Shown: piece by piece, positions 7,304-15,827 of the stretch
Layout: each line of letters opens with the position of its first letter
Numbering within the stretch: position 1 is the stretch's first letter
Source: Bradyrhizobium liaoningense
GTDB lineage: Bacteria > Pseudomonadota > Alphaproteobacteria > Rhizobiales > Xanthobacteraceae
Direction of reading: 5' to 3'
NCBI RefSeq assembly: GCF_018130825.1
Contig: NZ_JAFCJS010000006.1
Coordinates: 248,001 to 312,000 of the forward strand
DNA length: 64,000 bases
Made by a program: the position numbers and the translations under genes
The notes under the pieces: generated by a model
What the model was told of the DNA's origin: nothing
Database searches by the model: none
What the model saw: only the letters and a program-made list of their open reading frames with translations

Positions 7304-9667
7304 ATGCCCGTCGATTCCGCTCGCCTCGACACCTTGACCGCTCTCAGCCGCAAGGCACTGTGGCTGTCGTCCTGGACCATCCACCACGCCAACCACATCC
7401 GCGCCAATGCTGACGGACTCAAGGTCGGCGGCCACCAGGCCTCGTCCGCCTCCCTCGCGACCATCATGTCCGCGCTGTATTTCCATGTGCTGCGCCCTGA
7501 GGATCGCGTCGCGGTGAAGCCGCATGCGAGCCCGGTGTTCCACGCCATCCAGTACCTGTTCGGCCGGCAGAGCCGCGAGAAGCTGGAGAATTTTCGCGGC
7601 TTCAAGGGCGCGCAGTCCTATCCCTCGCGGACCAAGGACGTCGACGACGTCGATTTCTCCACCGGCTCGGTCGGCCTCGGCGTCGCGCAGACGCTGTTCT
7701 CTTCGCTGGTGCAGGACTACGTCAAGGCGCATGGCTGGATGAAGGACCGCCGCGAGGGGCGGATGATCGCACTCGTCGGCGACGCCGAGATGGACGAGGG
7801 CAACATCTTTGAAGCCCTGGCAGAGGGCTGGAAGCACGGCCTGCGCAACACCTGGTGGGTGGTCGACTATAACCGCCAGTCGCTCGACGCCGTCGTGCGC
7901 GAAGGTCTGTGGGAAAAGTTCGAGACCATGTTCCGCAATTTCGGCTGGGACGTGGTGATCGTCAAATACGGACGCCTGATGCGCGAGGCCTTTGCCGAGC
8001 CCGGCGGCGAGGCGCTCAAGCGCTGGATCGACAATTGCCCGAACGCGCTCTATGCGGCGCTGTGCTTCCAGGGCGGTGCGGCCTTCAGAAAACATCTGCA
8101 TGATGAGATCGGCGATCAGGGGCCGATCACAAAACTGATCGACAAGCGCAGCGACGAGGAGCTGCTGGCACTGATGTCGAATCTCGGCGGCCACGACATG
8201 GCGAGCATGCTGGAGGCGTTCGAGTCCGTCGATCACGACCGCCCGGTCTGCTTCATCGCCTACACCATCAAGGGCGTCGGCCTGCCGTTCCAGGGCCACA
8301 AGGACAACCATGCCGGCCTGATGACGGTCGCGCAGATGGAGAAATATCGCGAGAGCCAGAACATCCGTCCCGGCCACGAATGGGACAAGTACGAGGGCCT
8401 CGCGCAATCCGCTGCCGAGCTCGACGCGTTCCTCGCGCACGTGCCGTTCAACCAGGACGGTCGCCGGCTGACCGCGCCGGTCATCGAGGTGCCCGCGCAG
8501 CTCAGCTTCAAGCCGTCGCCGCAGATGTCGACCCAGCAGGGCTTTGGCTTGGTGCTGAACGAGATCGCACGCGGCGACAGCGAGCTGGCAAAGCGAATCG
8601 TCACGACCTCGCCCGACGTCACCGTCTCGACCAATCTCGGGCCCTGGGTGAACCGCCGCGGCCTGTTCGCGCGGGGCGAGAAGGCGGATTTATTCCGCAG
8701 CGAGAAAATTCCGTCCACATTCAACTGGGACTTCTCGCCCAAGGGTCAGCATCTCGAGCTCGGCATTGCCGAGATGAACCTGTTCATCATGCTCTCGGCG
8801 CTCGGCCTGTCGCACCAGATCAACGGCGAGCGGCTGTTGCCGGTCGGCACGCTCTACGATCCCTTCATCGAGCGCGGCCTCGATGCGCTGAACTATGCCT
8901 GCTATCAGGATGCGCGCTTCATGGTGGCGGCGACGCCGTCCGGCATCACGCTCGCGCCGGAAGGCGGCGCGCACCAGTCGATCGCAACGCCCTTGATCGG
9001 CATGGCGCAGGACGGGCTCGCCTCGTTCGAGCCGGCCTTTGTCGACGAGCTCGCCGTGATCATGGGCTGGGGTTTTGACCACATGCAGCGCGATCCGGGC
9101 GAGGGCGGTTCCGTGTACCTGCGGCTCTCGACGCGCAGCATCGAGCAGGCGCAGCGGATCATGACGCCGGAGCTGCAGCAGGGCATCACGGACGGCGCCT
9201 ACTGGCTGCGCAAGCCGGGCCCGAATGCCGAGGTCGTGATCGCCTATACCGGCGCGGTCGCGCCCGAGGCGATCGAGGCCACCGGCTTCATCGGCGAGAG
9301 CCGTCGCGACGTAGGCCTGCTCGCGATCACCTCGGCCGACCGCCTCCACGCGGGCTGGACCGCCGCGCGGAAATTGCGGCGCGACCGCCGCGGCGTGCAG
9401 CACCTCAGCCACATCGAAAAGCTGCTGGCGCCGCTGCCGCGCGACTGCGGCCTCGTGACCGTGATCGACGGCCATCCCTCCGCGCTCGGCTGGCTCGGCA
9501 GCGTCCGCGGCCACCGCGTCGAGGCGCTCGGCGTCGAGCAGTTTGGCCAGACCGGCAGCATCGCGGACCTTTATCGGCATTACGGCATCGATGCGAATGC
9601 CATCATCGATGCGGCCGAAAGCCTCACCACCGGCGCGCCGGTGCTGCACCGGAAGATGGCGGTGTAG
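7304..9667 (+). CDS. TPP-dependent 2-oxoacid dehydrogenase E1-like / transketolase-like protein (MdeB-like)
   Basis: 787 residues, a single-chain homologue of the AceE-type pyruvate dehydrogenase E1. The TPP signature is GDAEMDEGN with DYNRQ about 30 residues later; the transketolase pyrimidine domain begins near SPKGQHLELGIAEMN and contains GTLYDPFIERGLD; the C-terminal domain carries AYTGAVAPEA. Related proteins are annotated as MdeB (2-oxobutyrate dehydrogenase-like) or simply transketolase. The start at 7304 (MPVDSARLD) leaves a 134-bp divergent region with the Lrp gene. No methionine gamma-lyase gene is adjacent, so the substrate, likely a short 2-oxoacid, is inferred from family only. 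Confidence 0.82.
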   Translation: MPVDSARLDTLTALSRKALWLSSWTIHHANHIRANADGLKVGGHQASSASLATIMSALYFHVLRPEDRVAVKPHASPVFHAIQYLFGRQSREKLENFRGFKGAQSYPSRTKDVDDVDFSTGSVGLGVAQTLFSSLVQDYVKAHGWMKDRREGRMIALVGDAEMDEGNIFEALAEGWKHGLRNTWWVVDYNRQSLDAVVREGLWEKFETMFRNFGWDVVIVKYGRLMREAFAEPGGEALKRWIDNCPNALYAALCFQGGAAFRKHLHDEIGDQGPITKLIDKRSDEELLALMSNLGGHDMASMLEAFESVDHDRPVCFIAYTIKGVGLPFQGHKDNHAGLMTVAQMEKYRESQNIRPGHEWDKYEGLAQSAAELDAFLAHVPFNQDGRRLTAPVIEVPAQLSFKPSPQMSTQQGFGLVLNEIARGDSELAKRIVTTSPDVTVSTNLGPWVNRRGLFARGEKADLFRSEKIPSTFNWDFSPKGQHLELGIAEMNLFIMLSALGLSHQINGERLLPVGTLYDPFIERGLDALNYACYQDARFMVAATPSGITLAPEGGAHQSIATPLIGMAQDGLASFEPAFVDELAVIMGWGFDHMQRDPGEGGSVYLRLSTRSIEQAQRIMTPELQQGITDGAYWLRKPGPNAEVVIAYTGAVAPEAIEATGFIGESRRDVGLLAITSADRLHAGWTAARKLRRDRRGVQHLSHIEKLLAPLPRDCGLVTVIDGHPSALGWLGSVRGHRVEALGVEQFGQTGSIADLYRHYGIDANAIIDAAESLTTGAPVLHRKMAV

Positions 9668-9684
9668 TCGAGGTAACCGGCCGC

Positions 9685-9847
9685 ATGGGCCCCGGCTCAG
9701 CAGCGCACCGCTGCGCCGGACGATGCTTCGCATCGCCGGGGAAGCGCTGCGCTGCGTCCGGGGCACGAGACTATCTAGACTCGTTACAATCTCGTGTCCC
9801 GGACGCGGCGCGACATGAAATGTCGCGGCGCAGAGCCGGGACCCATG
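9685..9847. repeat. Intergenic palindrome, family B, copy 2 (rearranged)
   Basis: The same arms as at 1585-1726 but in the opposite order: it begins ATGGGCCCCGGCTC, reaches GCGTCCGGGGCACGAGA, has a central spacer of about 20 bases, then TCTCGTGTCCCGGACGC and ends CAGAGCCGGGACCCATG. It fills most of the 326-bp gap between the TPP enzyme and the aldehyde dehydrogenase. The remaining 9848-9993 holds only the leader of the next gene. Confidence 0.85.
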
Positions 9848-9993
9848 GCCGCTTGCCTCGCTTCAAATCGCGTCCCATATTCCGCGTGTCCGCCGCAACG
9901 CTGGCCCCGCATATGGCGGGTTCAATTGCCGGCGCTTTCGTGCAAGGATGCCTGCCGAAACGCCCCCTCCAAGCCCCCAAGAAGAGGTTAACG

Positions 9994-11424
9994 ATGGTCA
10001 ATCGCATGCAATTCTACATCGACGGCGCCTGGGTCGATCCCGCCGTCAAGAAGTCCACCGCCGTGGTCAATCCCGCGACGGAAGAGGCGATGTACGAGGT
10101 TGCGCTCGGCTCGAAGGCCGATGTCGACAAGGCCGTTGCCGCCGCCAAGCGCGCCTTTGCAACGTTCTCCCAGACCAGCCGCGAGGAGCGCGTCGCGCTG
10201 CTCACCAAAGTCATCGAGGTCTACAAGGGCCGTCTCAAGGAGATCGGCGCCGCCGTCTCCGACGAGATGGGCGCGCCGCTGCCGATGGCGGAGAAGCTGC
10301 AGGCCGGCGCCGGCCTCGGCCATCTCATGACCACGCTCGACGTGCTCAAGAACTATCATTTCGAGGAGCCGGTCGGCACCGCCATGGTGCTGCGCGAGCC
10401 GGTCGGCGTGGTCGGCATGATCACGCCCTGGAACTGGCCGCTCAACCAGATCGCCTGCAAGGTCGCGCCTGCGCTCGCCGCCGGCTGCACCATGATCCTG
10501 AAGCCGTCGGAGTTCACCCCGACCTCGGCGCTGATCTTCGCGGAGATCCTCCATGAAGCCGGCGTGCCGAAGGGCGTGTTCAACCTCGTCAACGGCCTCG
10601 GCCCCGAGGTCGGCGCCGCCATGAGCGAGCACCCCGACATCGACATGATCTCCTTCACCGGCTCGACCCGCGCCGGCATCGATGTGGCGAAGCGCGCGGC
10701 TCCGACCGTGAAGCGCGTCAGCCAGGAGCTCGGCGGCAAGTCGCCGAACGTCATCCTCGAAGGTGCCGACCTCACCAAGGCGGTGACCGGCGGCGTGATG
10801 CACATGTTCAACAACTCCGGCCAGTCCTGCAACGCGCCCTCGCGCATGATCGTGCCGGCCTCGAAGATGAAGGAAGTCTCAGCGATCGCGAAGGCCGTCG
10901 CCGACAAGACCAAGGCCGGCGATCCGCGCGGCGAAGGCACCACCATCGGCCCGGTCGTCAATCGCGGCCAGTGGGACAAGATCCAGGCGCTGATCAAGAA
11001 GGGCATCGACGAGGGCGCAACGCTCGTCGCCGGCGGCCCGGGCCTGCCTGAAGGCGTCAACAAGGGCTTCTATGTCCGTCCGACCATCTTCGCCGACGTC
11101 ACTCCCGAGATGACGATCGCGCGCGAAGAGATCTTCGGACCGGTGCTGACCATCATCGGCGCCAAGGACGAAGCCGACGCCGTGCAGATCGCCAACGACA
11201 CGCCGTACGGTCTTGCCGGCTACGTCTCGGGCGCGACGGTCGAGGACGCCAAGCGCGTCGGCCGCCAGATCCGCGCCGGCAACGTCAACCTCCAGGGCGT
11301 GCCCAACGACCGCACCGCGCCGTTCGGCGGCTACAAGCAGTCGGGCAACGGCCGCGAGTGGGGCAAGTACGGCCTCGAGGACTTCCTCGAAGTGAAGGCG
11401 GTCGCCGGCTTCAACGCGGCGTAA
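9994..11424 (+). CDS. NAD(P)-dependent aldehyde dehydrogenase
   Basis: 476 residues of the ALDH superfamily. Motifs in order: TPWNWPLNQIACKVAPALAA (cofactor and catalytic Asn region), FTGSTRAG (nicotinamide loop), QELGGKSPNVI with the general-base Glu, NSGQSCNAPSR with the catalytic Cys, EEIFGPVL, and PFGGYKQSGNGRE near the end. The ATG at 9994 is preceded by AAGAAGAGG. It oxidises an aldehyde to the acid; the substrate is unclear, although neighbouring sugar-acid genes suggest an aldehyde from such a route. A strong terminator follows 24 bp after the stop, so transcription ends here. Confidence 0.9.
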   Translation: MVNRMQFYIDGAWVDPAVKKSTAVVNPATEEAMYEVALGSKADVDKAVAAAKRAFATFSQTSREERVALLTKVIEVYKGRLKEIGAAVSDEMGAPLPMAEKLQAGAGLGHLMTTLDVLKNYHFEEPVGTAMVLREPVGVVGMITPWNWPLNQIACKVAPALAAGCTMILKPSEFTPTSALIFAEILHEAGVPKGVFNLVNGLGPEVGAAMSEHPDIDMISFTGSTRAGIDVAKRAAPTVKRVSQELGGKSPNVILEGADLTKAVTGGVMHMFNNSGQSCNAPSRMIVPASKMKEVSAIAKAVADKTKAGDPRGEGTTIGPVVNRGQWDKIQALIKKGIDEGATLVAGGPGLPEGVNKGFYVRPTIFADVTPEMTIAREEIFGPVLTIIGAKDEADAVQIANDTPYGLAGYVSGATVEDAKRVGRQIRAGNVNLQGVPNDRTAPFGGYKQSGNGREWGKYGLEDFLEVKAVAGFNAA

Positions 11425-11448
11425 ATTTCACCGCCTGAATGAGAATGA

Positions 11449-11480
11449 CGCCGGAGCGGGAAACCGCTCCGGCGTTTTTT
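11449..11480 (+). terminator. Rho-independent terminator after the aldehyde dehydrogenase
   Basis: Perfect 11-bp stem CGCCGGAGCGG / CCGCTCCGGCG with a GAAA tetraloop, followed directly by six T residues. Confidence 0.93.
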
Positions 11481-11493
11481 GTTTTGTGGGCTT

Positions 11494-11607
11494 CGTAGGG
11501 TGGATTAGCGAAGCGTAATCCACCGCTTCTATTTCCGCGGAGACGAACAGTGGTGGGTTACGCCAGCGGACTACGCTTCGCGTAGCCGCGGGCTAACCCA
11601 CCCTACG
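11494..11607. repeat. Intergenic palindrome, family C, copy 2
   Basis: Begins CGTAGGGTGGATTAGC and ends GCTAACCCACCCTACG, with inner GTAATCCACC / GGTGGGTTAC arms and a CTACGCTTCGCGTAG core. It lies between the terminator and the convergent end of a SMP-30 gene. Confidence 0.88.
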
Positions 11608-11615
11608 ATTCCAAC

Positions 11616-12593
11616 CTATCCCCCCAACGCCCCCTGCGTGTTCACATACAGCGCGTAGATCGACTGGCTTGCGGCCATGAACAGGCGGTTGCGCTTGACG
11701 CCGCCGAAGCAGAGATTGGCGCAGCGTTCGGGCAGCGCGATGCGGCCGATCATGACGCCGTCGGGCGCGAACACGACCACGCCGTCGAGCTCGGGGTCGC
11801 CCATGCCCCAGCCGCACCAGAGATTGCCGTCGATGTCGCAGCGCATGCCGTCGGGCGTGCCCGGACCGGCATCGATGTGGACGCGCTTGTTCGAAATCGT
11901 GGTGCCCTCGGGCGAAACGTCATAGGCAAGGATTTTTCGGTTCGGCACGCCGCGGGATTCCACGACGTACAGGATCTTCTCGTCCGGCGAGAAGCACAGC
12001 CCGTTCGGCCCGAGCACACCCTCGGCAACGATGGTCGCCTTGCCGGTCTGGGGATCAAGCCGGTAGACGTTCGGCTCGATCTCGGGCTCGGCCTTGTAGC
12101 CCTCGTAATTGCCGAGCAGGCCGAAGGTCGGATCGGTGAACCATATCGAGCCGTCGGATTTCACCACGACATCGTTCGGCGAGTTCAACCGCTTGCCGTT
12201 GAATTGATCCATCAGCACGGTGATGCTGCCGTCATATTCGGTGCGCACCACGCGCCGCCCGCCATGCTCGCAGGTGATCAGCCGGCCCTGGCGATCCCTG
12301 GTGTTGCCATTGGCGAAGTTGGAAGGCTTGCGGAATACGCTGACCGCGCCGGTCTCCTCCTCCCATTTGATGATGCGCTGGTTCGGAATGTCGCTGCAGA
12401 GCAGATAGCGCCCGTCGCCGAACCAGACCGGCCCCTCGGCCCAGCGCAGCCCGGTCGCCAGCCGCTCCACGGCCGACAGCTTCAGCCAGTATTTTTCGAA
12501 GCGGGGATCGAGCGCGCGGATCGCCGGATCCGGATAATAGCTCGCCGGCCGCCAGCCTGGCCGCTCCTGGGAGTGGGACGATGCCTCATTCAT
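11616..12593 (-). CDS. SMP-30/gluconolactonase-family lactonase
   Basis: 325 residues of the SMP-30 beta-propeller family. Visible motifs are WAEGPVWFGDGRYLLCSDIPNQRI (metal-binding Glu region), NGNTRDRQGRLITCEH, LNSPNDVVVKSDGSIWFTDPTFG with the catalytic-site Asn, GPNGLCFSPDE and GTPDGMRCDIDGNLW. It is more canonical than the first SMP-30 gene of this window. The ATG at 12593 is selected because the longer frame would span the divergent operator at 12647-12665. It is divergent from a uronate dehydrogenase-like gene by 89 bp, and uronate dehydrogenases make aldarolactones, so it probably opens the lactone formed by that enzyme. Confidence 0.9.
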   Translation of the reverse strand: MNEASSHSQERPGWRPASYYPDPAIRALDPRFEKYWLKLSAVERLATGLRWAEGPVWFGDGRYLLCSDIPNQRIIKWEEETGAVSVFRKPSNFANGNTRDRQGRLITCEHGGRRVVRTEYDGSITVLMDQFNGKRLNSPNDVVVKSDGSIWFTDPTFGLLGNYEGYKAEPEIEPNVYRLDPQTGKATIVAEGVLGPNGLCFSPDEKILYVVESRGVPNRKILAYDVSPEGTTISNKRVHIDAGPGTPDGMRCDIDGNLWCGWGMGDPELDGVVVFAPDGVMIGRIALPERCANLCFGGVKRNRLFMAASQSIYALYVNTQGALGG

Positions 12594-12646
12594 GCCGGTT
12601 CTCTCGTTTCGTTCCCTCTGGACAATTCTGCTATCATTAGAGACAC

Positions 12647-12665
12647 GTGACCGCAAATCGGTCAC
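12647..12665. promoter_or_regulatory. Inverted repeat in the lactonase/udh divergent promoter
   Basis: Perfect 7-bp arms GTGACCG and CGGTCAC around CAAAT. It lies in the 89-bp divergent region, 18 bp before the udh-like ATG. A dimeric regulator site is a reasonable reading; the regulator is not identifiable. Confidence 0.5.
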
Positions 12666-12682
12666 TAACGGCGAGGGACAAC

Positions 12683-13507
12683 ATGCCGCGTATTTTGATG
12701 ACGGGAGCTTCGGGCGGAATCGGCACGAGCCTGCGAAAACTGCTGCCGCCGATCTATCCGGATCTCCTGCTCTCCGACATCAAGCCGCCGGCCGATCTCG
12801 GCGCGAACGAGAAATTCAAGGCGGCGGACCTCGCCGATCTCGCGCAGTGCGAGGCGATCTGCGAGGGGGTCGACGGCATCATCCATTTCGGCGGCTATTC
12901 GGTTGAAGGCAGCTGGGATCAAATCCTTCAGGCCAACATCATCGGCGGCTACAATCTGTTCGAGGCCGCGTACCGCAAGGGCGTCAAGCGCGTCGTGTTC
13001 GCCTCGTCGAACCACGCCGTCGGCTTCTATCCGCGTCACCACAAGATCGGCACCGACGTCACCCCGCGCCCCGACGGGCGCTACGGCGTCAGCAAGGTGT
13101 TCGGCGAAGCGGTCGGCGCGCTCTACGCCGACAAGCACGGGCTGAAGGTGACTTGCCTGCGCATCGGCAATTTCGGCGACATGCCGCTCGACCAGCGCCG
13201 GCTCGCGATCTGGCTCAAGCCCGACGACCTCGTGCAGCTCTGCCGCATCGGGCTCGAACATCCCGACATCCACTTCGAAGTCTTCTACGGCGCCTCCCTC
13301 AACGAGCGCGCCTGGTGGGACAACCATCGCGCCTACGAGTTCGGCTACCGCCCGACGGGCCGCGCCGAAGATTTCCGCGAGCACGCGATGGCCGAGCAGG
13401 CCAAGCTGAAGCCCGATCCGGTCGGCGATTATTTCCAGGGCGGCACGTTCTGCAGCATGGAGTTCGACGCCGACCCGAGCCGGATCATCGACTGGAAGAA
13501 GCGCTAG
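12683..13507 (+). CDS. udh: NAD-dependent epimerase/dehydratase family protein, uronate dehydrogenase-like
   Basis: 274 residues of the extended SDR family. The NAD-binding motif is GASGGIG near residue 9; the catalytic region has FASSNHAVGFYP and YGVSK (Tyr and Lys). HFGGYSVE, RPDGRYGVSK, GASLNERAWWDN and FQGGTF match what I remember of Agrobacterium uronate dehydrogenase, which oxidises glucuronate or galacturonate to the aldarolactone. Ribosome site GCGAGGGA precedes the ATG at 12683. Divergent coupling with an SMP-30 lactonase fits an oxidative uronate route. A related NAD-dependent sugar epimerase remains possible. Confidence 0.8.
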   Translation: MPRILMTGASGGIGTSLRKLLPPIYPDLLLSDIKPPADLGANEKFKAADLADLAQCEAICEGVDGIIHFGGYSVEGSWDQILQANIIGGYNLFEAAYRKGVKRVVFASSNHAVGFYPRHHKIGTDVTPRPDGRYGVSKVFGEAVGALYADKHGLKVTCLRIGNFGDMPLDQRRLAIWLKPDDLVQLCRIGLEHPDIHFEVFYGASLNERAWWDNHRAYEFGYRPTGRAEDFREHAMAEQAKLKPDPVGDYFQGGTFCSMEFDADPSRIIDWKKR

Positions 13508-13529
13508 CGTCGACGTCAGGAATGCAGAT

Positions 13530-13566
13530 GCGCCCTCCCGGCTCGGCTTGCGGGCGGGAGGGGCGC
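13530..13566 (+). terminator. GC-rich hairpin downstream of udh-like gene
   Basis: Arms GCGCCCTCCCG and CGGGAGGGGCGC pair with one bulged G over a 14-base loop. There is no T-run, so it may be a weak terminator or 3'-end stabiliser. Confidence 0.4.
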
Positions 13567-13633
13567 ACGATCGCGATGACGGCTAAGGTCTTGAACGGCC
13601 CCCTCCGTCTAACGTCTGAATGCACACCGTAGA

Positions 13634-13678
13634 GTTCCGGATTTCCGTTTTCGGAAATAGGCGTTCTATTGTCGGAAC
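13634..13678. promoter_or_regulatory. Two nested inverted repeats upstream of a small secreted-protein gene
   Basis: Inner perfect repeat ATTTCCG-TTTT-CGGAAAT (13641-13658) inside an outer pair GTTCCG (13634) and CGGAAC (ending 13678). About 77 bp separates it from the next ATG. Possible operator; the rest of the 13508-13754 gap shows nothing more. Confidence 0.35.
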
Positions 13679-13754
13679 ACGTGAGCGTTTCTTCTATCCA
13701 TTGCGTCGCGCGGACGTGACCGCCTTTTCATTCTAGCGATTGTGGAAAAGCAAA

Positions 13755-14051
13755 ATGCGCAAGATGGTTCTCTCAGGGGCCGCGGTGTTGACCGTCGCCC
13801 TCGTCGCGGCGGTATCCTGGCCAACGCCGCGTCCGGATGTGGAGCGATTCGGGGACAGTGTCTACGAAACCATCTGGTTCTGGCGCATCCCGGTCTACGC
13901 CCACAATCCTGCCTGGAGTGTGCGCTGGACGTGGAACGATCCGCTTCACGCACAGGCAAGATGCTGCCGGGCCACGCCGCAGCCGATATCCGAACCGGGC
14001 TCGCAGGTTCCTCCGGCCAGTCAGGCGATCGCGCGCTTGGCAAGCAAATAG
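13755..14051 (+). CDS. Small hypothetical protein with signal sequence
   Basis: 98 residues. The N-terminus MRKMVLSGAAVLTVALVAAV is a basic start plus hydrophobic stretch, a signal peptide or single membrane anchor. The mature part is rich in Trp and Pro (WFWRIPVYAHNPAWSVRWTWND) and has a Cys-Cys pair; no family recognised. GGAAAAG precedes the ATG at good spacing. Overlapping frames 13742-14083 and 13773-14150 also stay open, but only this one has a ribosome site plus a plausible signal. Reality as a gene is likely but not certain. Confidence 0.5.
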   Translation: MRKMVLSGAAVLTVALVAAVSWPTPRPDVERFGDSVYETIWFWRIPVYAHNPAWSVRWTWNDPLHAQARCCRATPQPISEPGSQVPPASQAIARLASK

Positions 14052-14254
14052 AAGGGCCGCGTGGCTATCTGGTTTCTGGTTGAAGTGTTGCATCACGCGC
14101 TGTGCCAGAGGGACGCAGATGGTTCCGGAGATAGCTCGCATTTCTCTCAAATGAGTTCCTTGCTTTAAGCTTAACCAGAAACCTAATCCTCGATTTACAG
14201 CTGCAATCTACAGTTTACCTTGTTCTTGAATCGGTCATTCAAGGACGCCAACAA

Positions 14255-14872
14255 ATGCGCCGCTTTGCGCTCAACCCATGTCTCGTGATTGTTCTGGCGG
14301 CATCGGGTTTCAGCGCGTACGCCGACGCGAACAAGGCCGATGGCGGCAGCTCGGCCTCGCTCGCTCCGCGTGCGAAGATCGAATGCTCGCTCAAGCGCAA
14401 GCCCGGTGAACCCCTCGATCCCCCGTCGACGGCCGCCATCCCATCTACCGAATCCTTCGTTGCGAGCAAGCATTTCAAGGAGGACATTGCGCCGACCGCG
14501 CCCGTCAAGATTTCGTGGCTCGGCGCGAGCTTCGCACGCCGCTTCGCCGTCAAGGTCGAGACCGCGGACGACACGTCTCTGCAGACTCATGCCTTGAACA
14601 ATCCTGCAAATGCCGCGCGGATCGTCGATGAGCTGGGCGCTCGTGCCGAGAGCAAACTTGCCGATATCTGGTGTCTCCTGAAGCTGCAGGCCAACGGCGA
14701 AAGCGGGGCGCTGCAGACCGGCTCCGCTCCGAACCTCTTCTTTGTCCGCGATGGCGCGGGCGACCTTGGCGTGGTTGACGCCCTGTGGGGTGGCGCGGGC
14801 TGGGAAATCGGAGCCAGTCCGATCGGAAGCCCGCGGGCCTGGACTCCCGGCACGCGCGTGTTCTCTCACTGA
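14255..14872 (+). CDS. Hypothetical exported protein
   Basis: 205 residues. The first 24 residues (MRRFALNPCLVIVLAASGFSAYA) look like a Sec signal peptide with cleavage after AYA. The mature protein has isolated Cys residues in IECSLKRKPGE and IWCLLKLQ that could form a disulfide in the periplasm. No domain recognised. The preceding 203-bp gap (14052-14254) shows nothing distinctive. It ends 99 bp before the convergent channel gene. Confidence 0.6.
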   Translation: MRRFALNPCLVIVLAASGFSAYADANKADGGSSASLAPRAKIECSLKRKPGEPLDPPSTAAIPSTESFVASKHFKEDIAPTAPVKISWLGASFARRFAVKVETADDTSLQTHALNNPANAARIVDELGARAESKLADIWCLLKLQANGESGALQTGSAPNLFFVRDGAGDLGVVDALWGGAGWEIGASPIGSPRAWTPGTRVFSH

Positions 14873-14971
14873 GACGAGACGTCCTCAGTCTTCGCAGGCG
14901 GGGTGCGGCGGCCGATCCTTCTCGGCCTGCTGCATCCATGGCGCGCGCTTCAGCGCGCCGTCATGCGGGGC

Positions 14972-15802
14972 CTAGTCCATGCCTTCGTCGGGAATATTCA
15001 GGATGGTCCCACAGGCCTTGCAATGTACCGCGTCGACGTCATGGCGCTGCAGGGCGCAGACCGGGCAGGGAAAGCGCACCTTGGAGGGCGCGAGCAGGGC
15101 CTTGGCGAGATTCAGGAACAGGGTCACGCCGAAGATCATGATGACGACGGTGATCAGTCGCCCGACGGTGCCGGGCAGGGTGATGTCGCCGAAACCGGTC
15201 GTGGTCAGCGCGGTGACCGTGAAGTAGAGTGCGTCGGCATAGTTGGCGATCTGCTGGTTGTGGGACCTCTGGGTCTCGTAGACGACCCCGGTCATCACGA
15301 AAATGAACACGCCGAGATTCGCGACGGCAAAGACCACTTCCTCGTTCCGTCGAAAGAAGGCGCTGTCGGCCCTCAGCCGCGCCACCATCTGGTAGTCGCG
15401 CAACAGCCGCAATGTCCGGAACGCACGCAGGAATCCGCCGGCTTCTCCGGCGAGCGGCGCGAGGAACGAAATGATGACGACGATGTCGGTCCAGGTCGAA
15501 AGCCGCGTGAGCTCGCGCAGCGGCTGACGGCTGATGATCATCCGTGCCGAGAAATCCGCAAGGATCAGCAGGCCGAACACGACATCGAGCGCCTCGACGG
15601 TCCTGTTGCGAGGCAGGAACGAGGTCGCGATGATGAACAGAACCGTGACGATATCGAGCGCGAGCAAGGCGTAGCGAAATCTGATGCAGCCGAATGTGTC
15701 GCCCTCGTAAAGCTGCCTGACCCTGTCTTTCAGAATCTCGAATGGGACGGCAACGGCGCCGAGCAGCCCATGTCCCTTTGTGTTGTTGCGATGAGACACC
15801 AT
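14972..15802 (-). CDS. Voltage-gated ion channel (potassium type) with C-terminal zinc-ribbon motif
   Basis: 276 residues. Hydrophobic segments at about 44-62, 72-90 and 104-118 are followed by an Arg-rich S4-like helix (RAFRTLRLLR, 126-135), then S5 near 157-173, a pore helix and selectivity filter TTTGFGD (200-206), and S6 near 215-235. The filter is potassium-type (GFGD variant). After S6 the protein ends with CPVC (246-249) and CKAC (261-264), a four-cysteine ribbon likely binding zinc in the cytoplasm. The ATG at 15802 gives the natural N-terminus. It lies 25 bp downstream of a transglutaminase gene on the same strand, so both are probably one operon. Confidence 0.85.
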   Translation of the reverse strand: MVSHRNNTKGHGLLGAVAVPFEILKDRVRQLYEGDTFGCIRFRYALLALDIVTVLFIIATSFLPRNRTVEALDVVFGLLILADFSARMIISRQPLRELTRLSTWTDIVVIISFLAPLAGEAGGFLRAFRTLRLLRDYQMVARLRADSAFFRRNEEVVFAVANLGVFIFVMTGVVYETQRSHNQQIANYADALYFTVTALTTTGFGDITLPGTVGRLITVVIMIFGVTLFLNLAKALLAPSKVRFPCPVCALQRHDVDAVHCKACGTILNIPDEGMD

Positions 15803-15827
15803 GGTCAGCGACCGCCGCGCCTGCGGC

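Noticed and set aside
13742..14150. Alternative overlapping frames across the small secreted-protein gene
   Set aside because: They lack a ribosome site and a signal or domain; the 13755 frame has both site and signal sequence.
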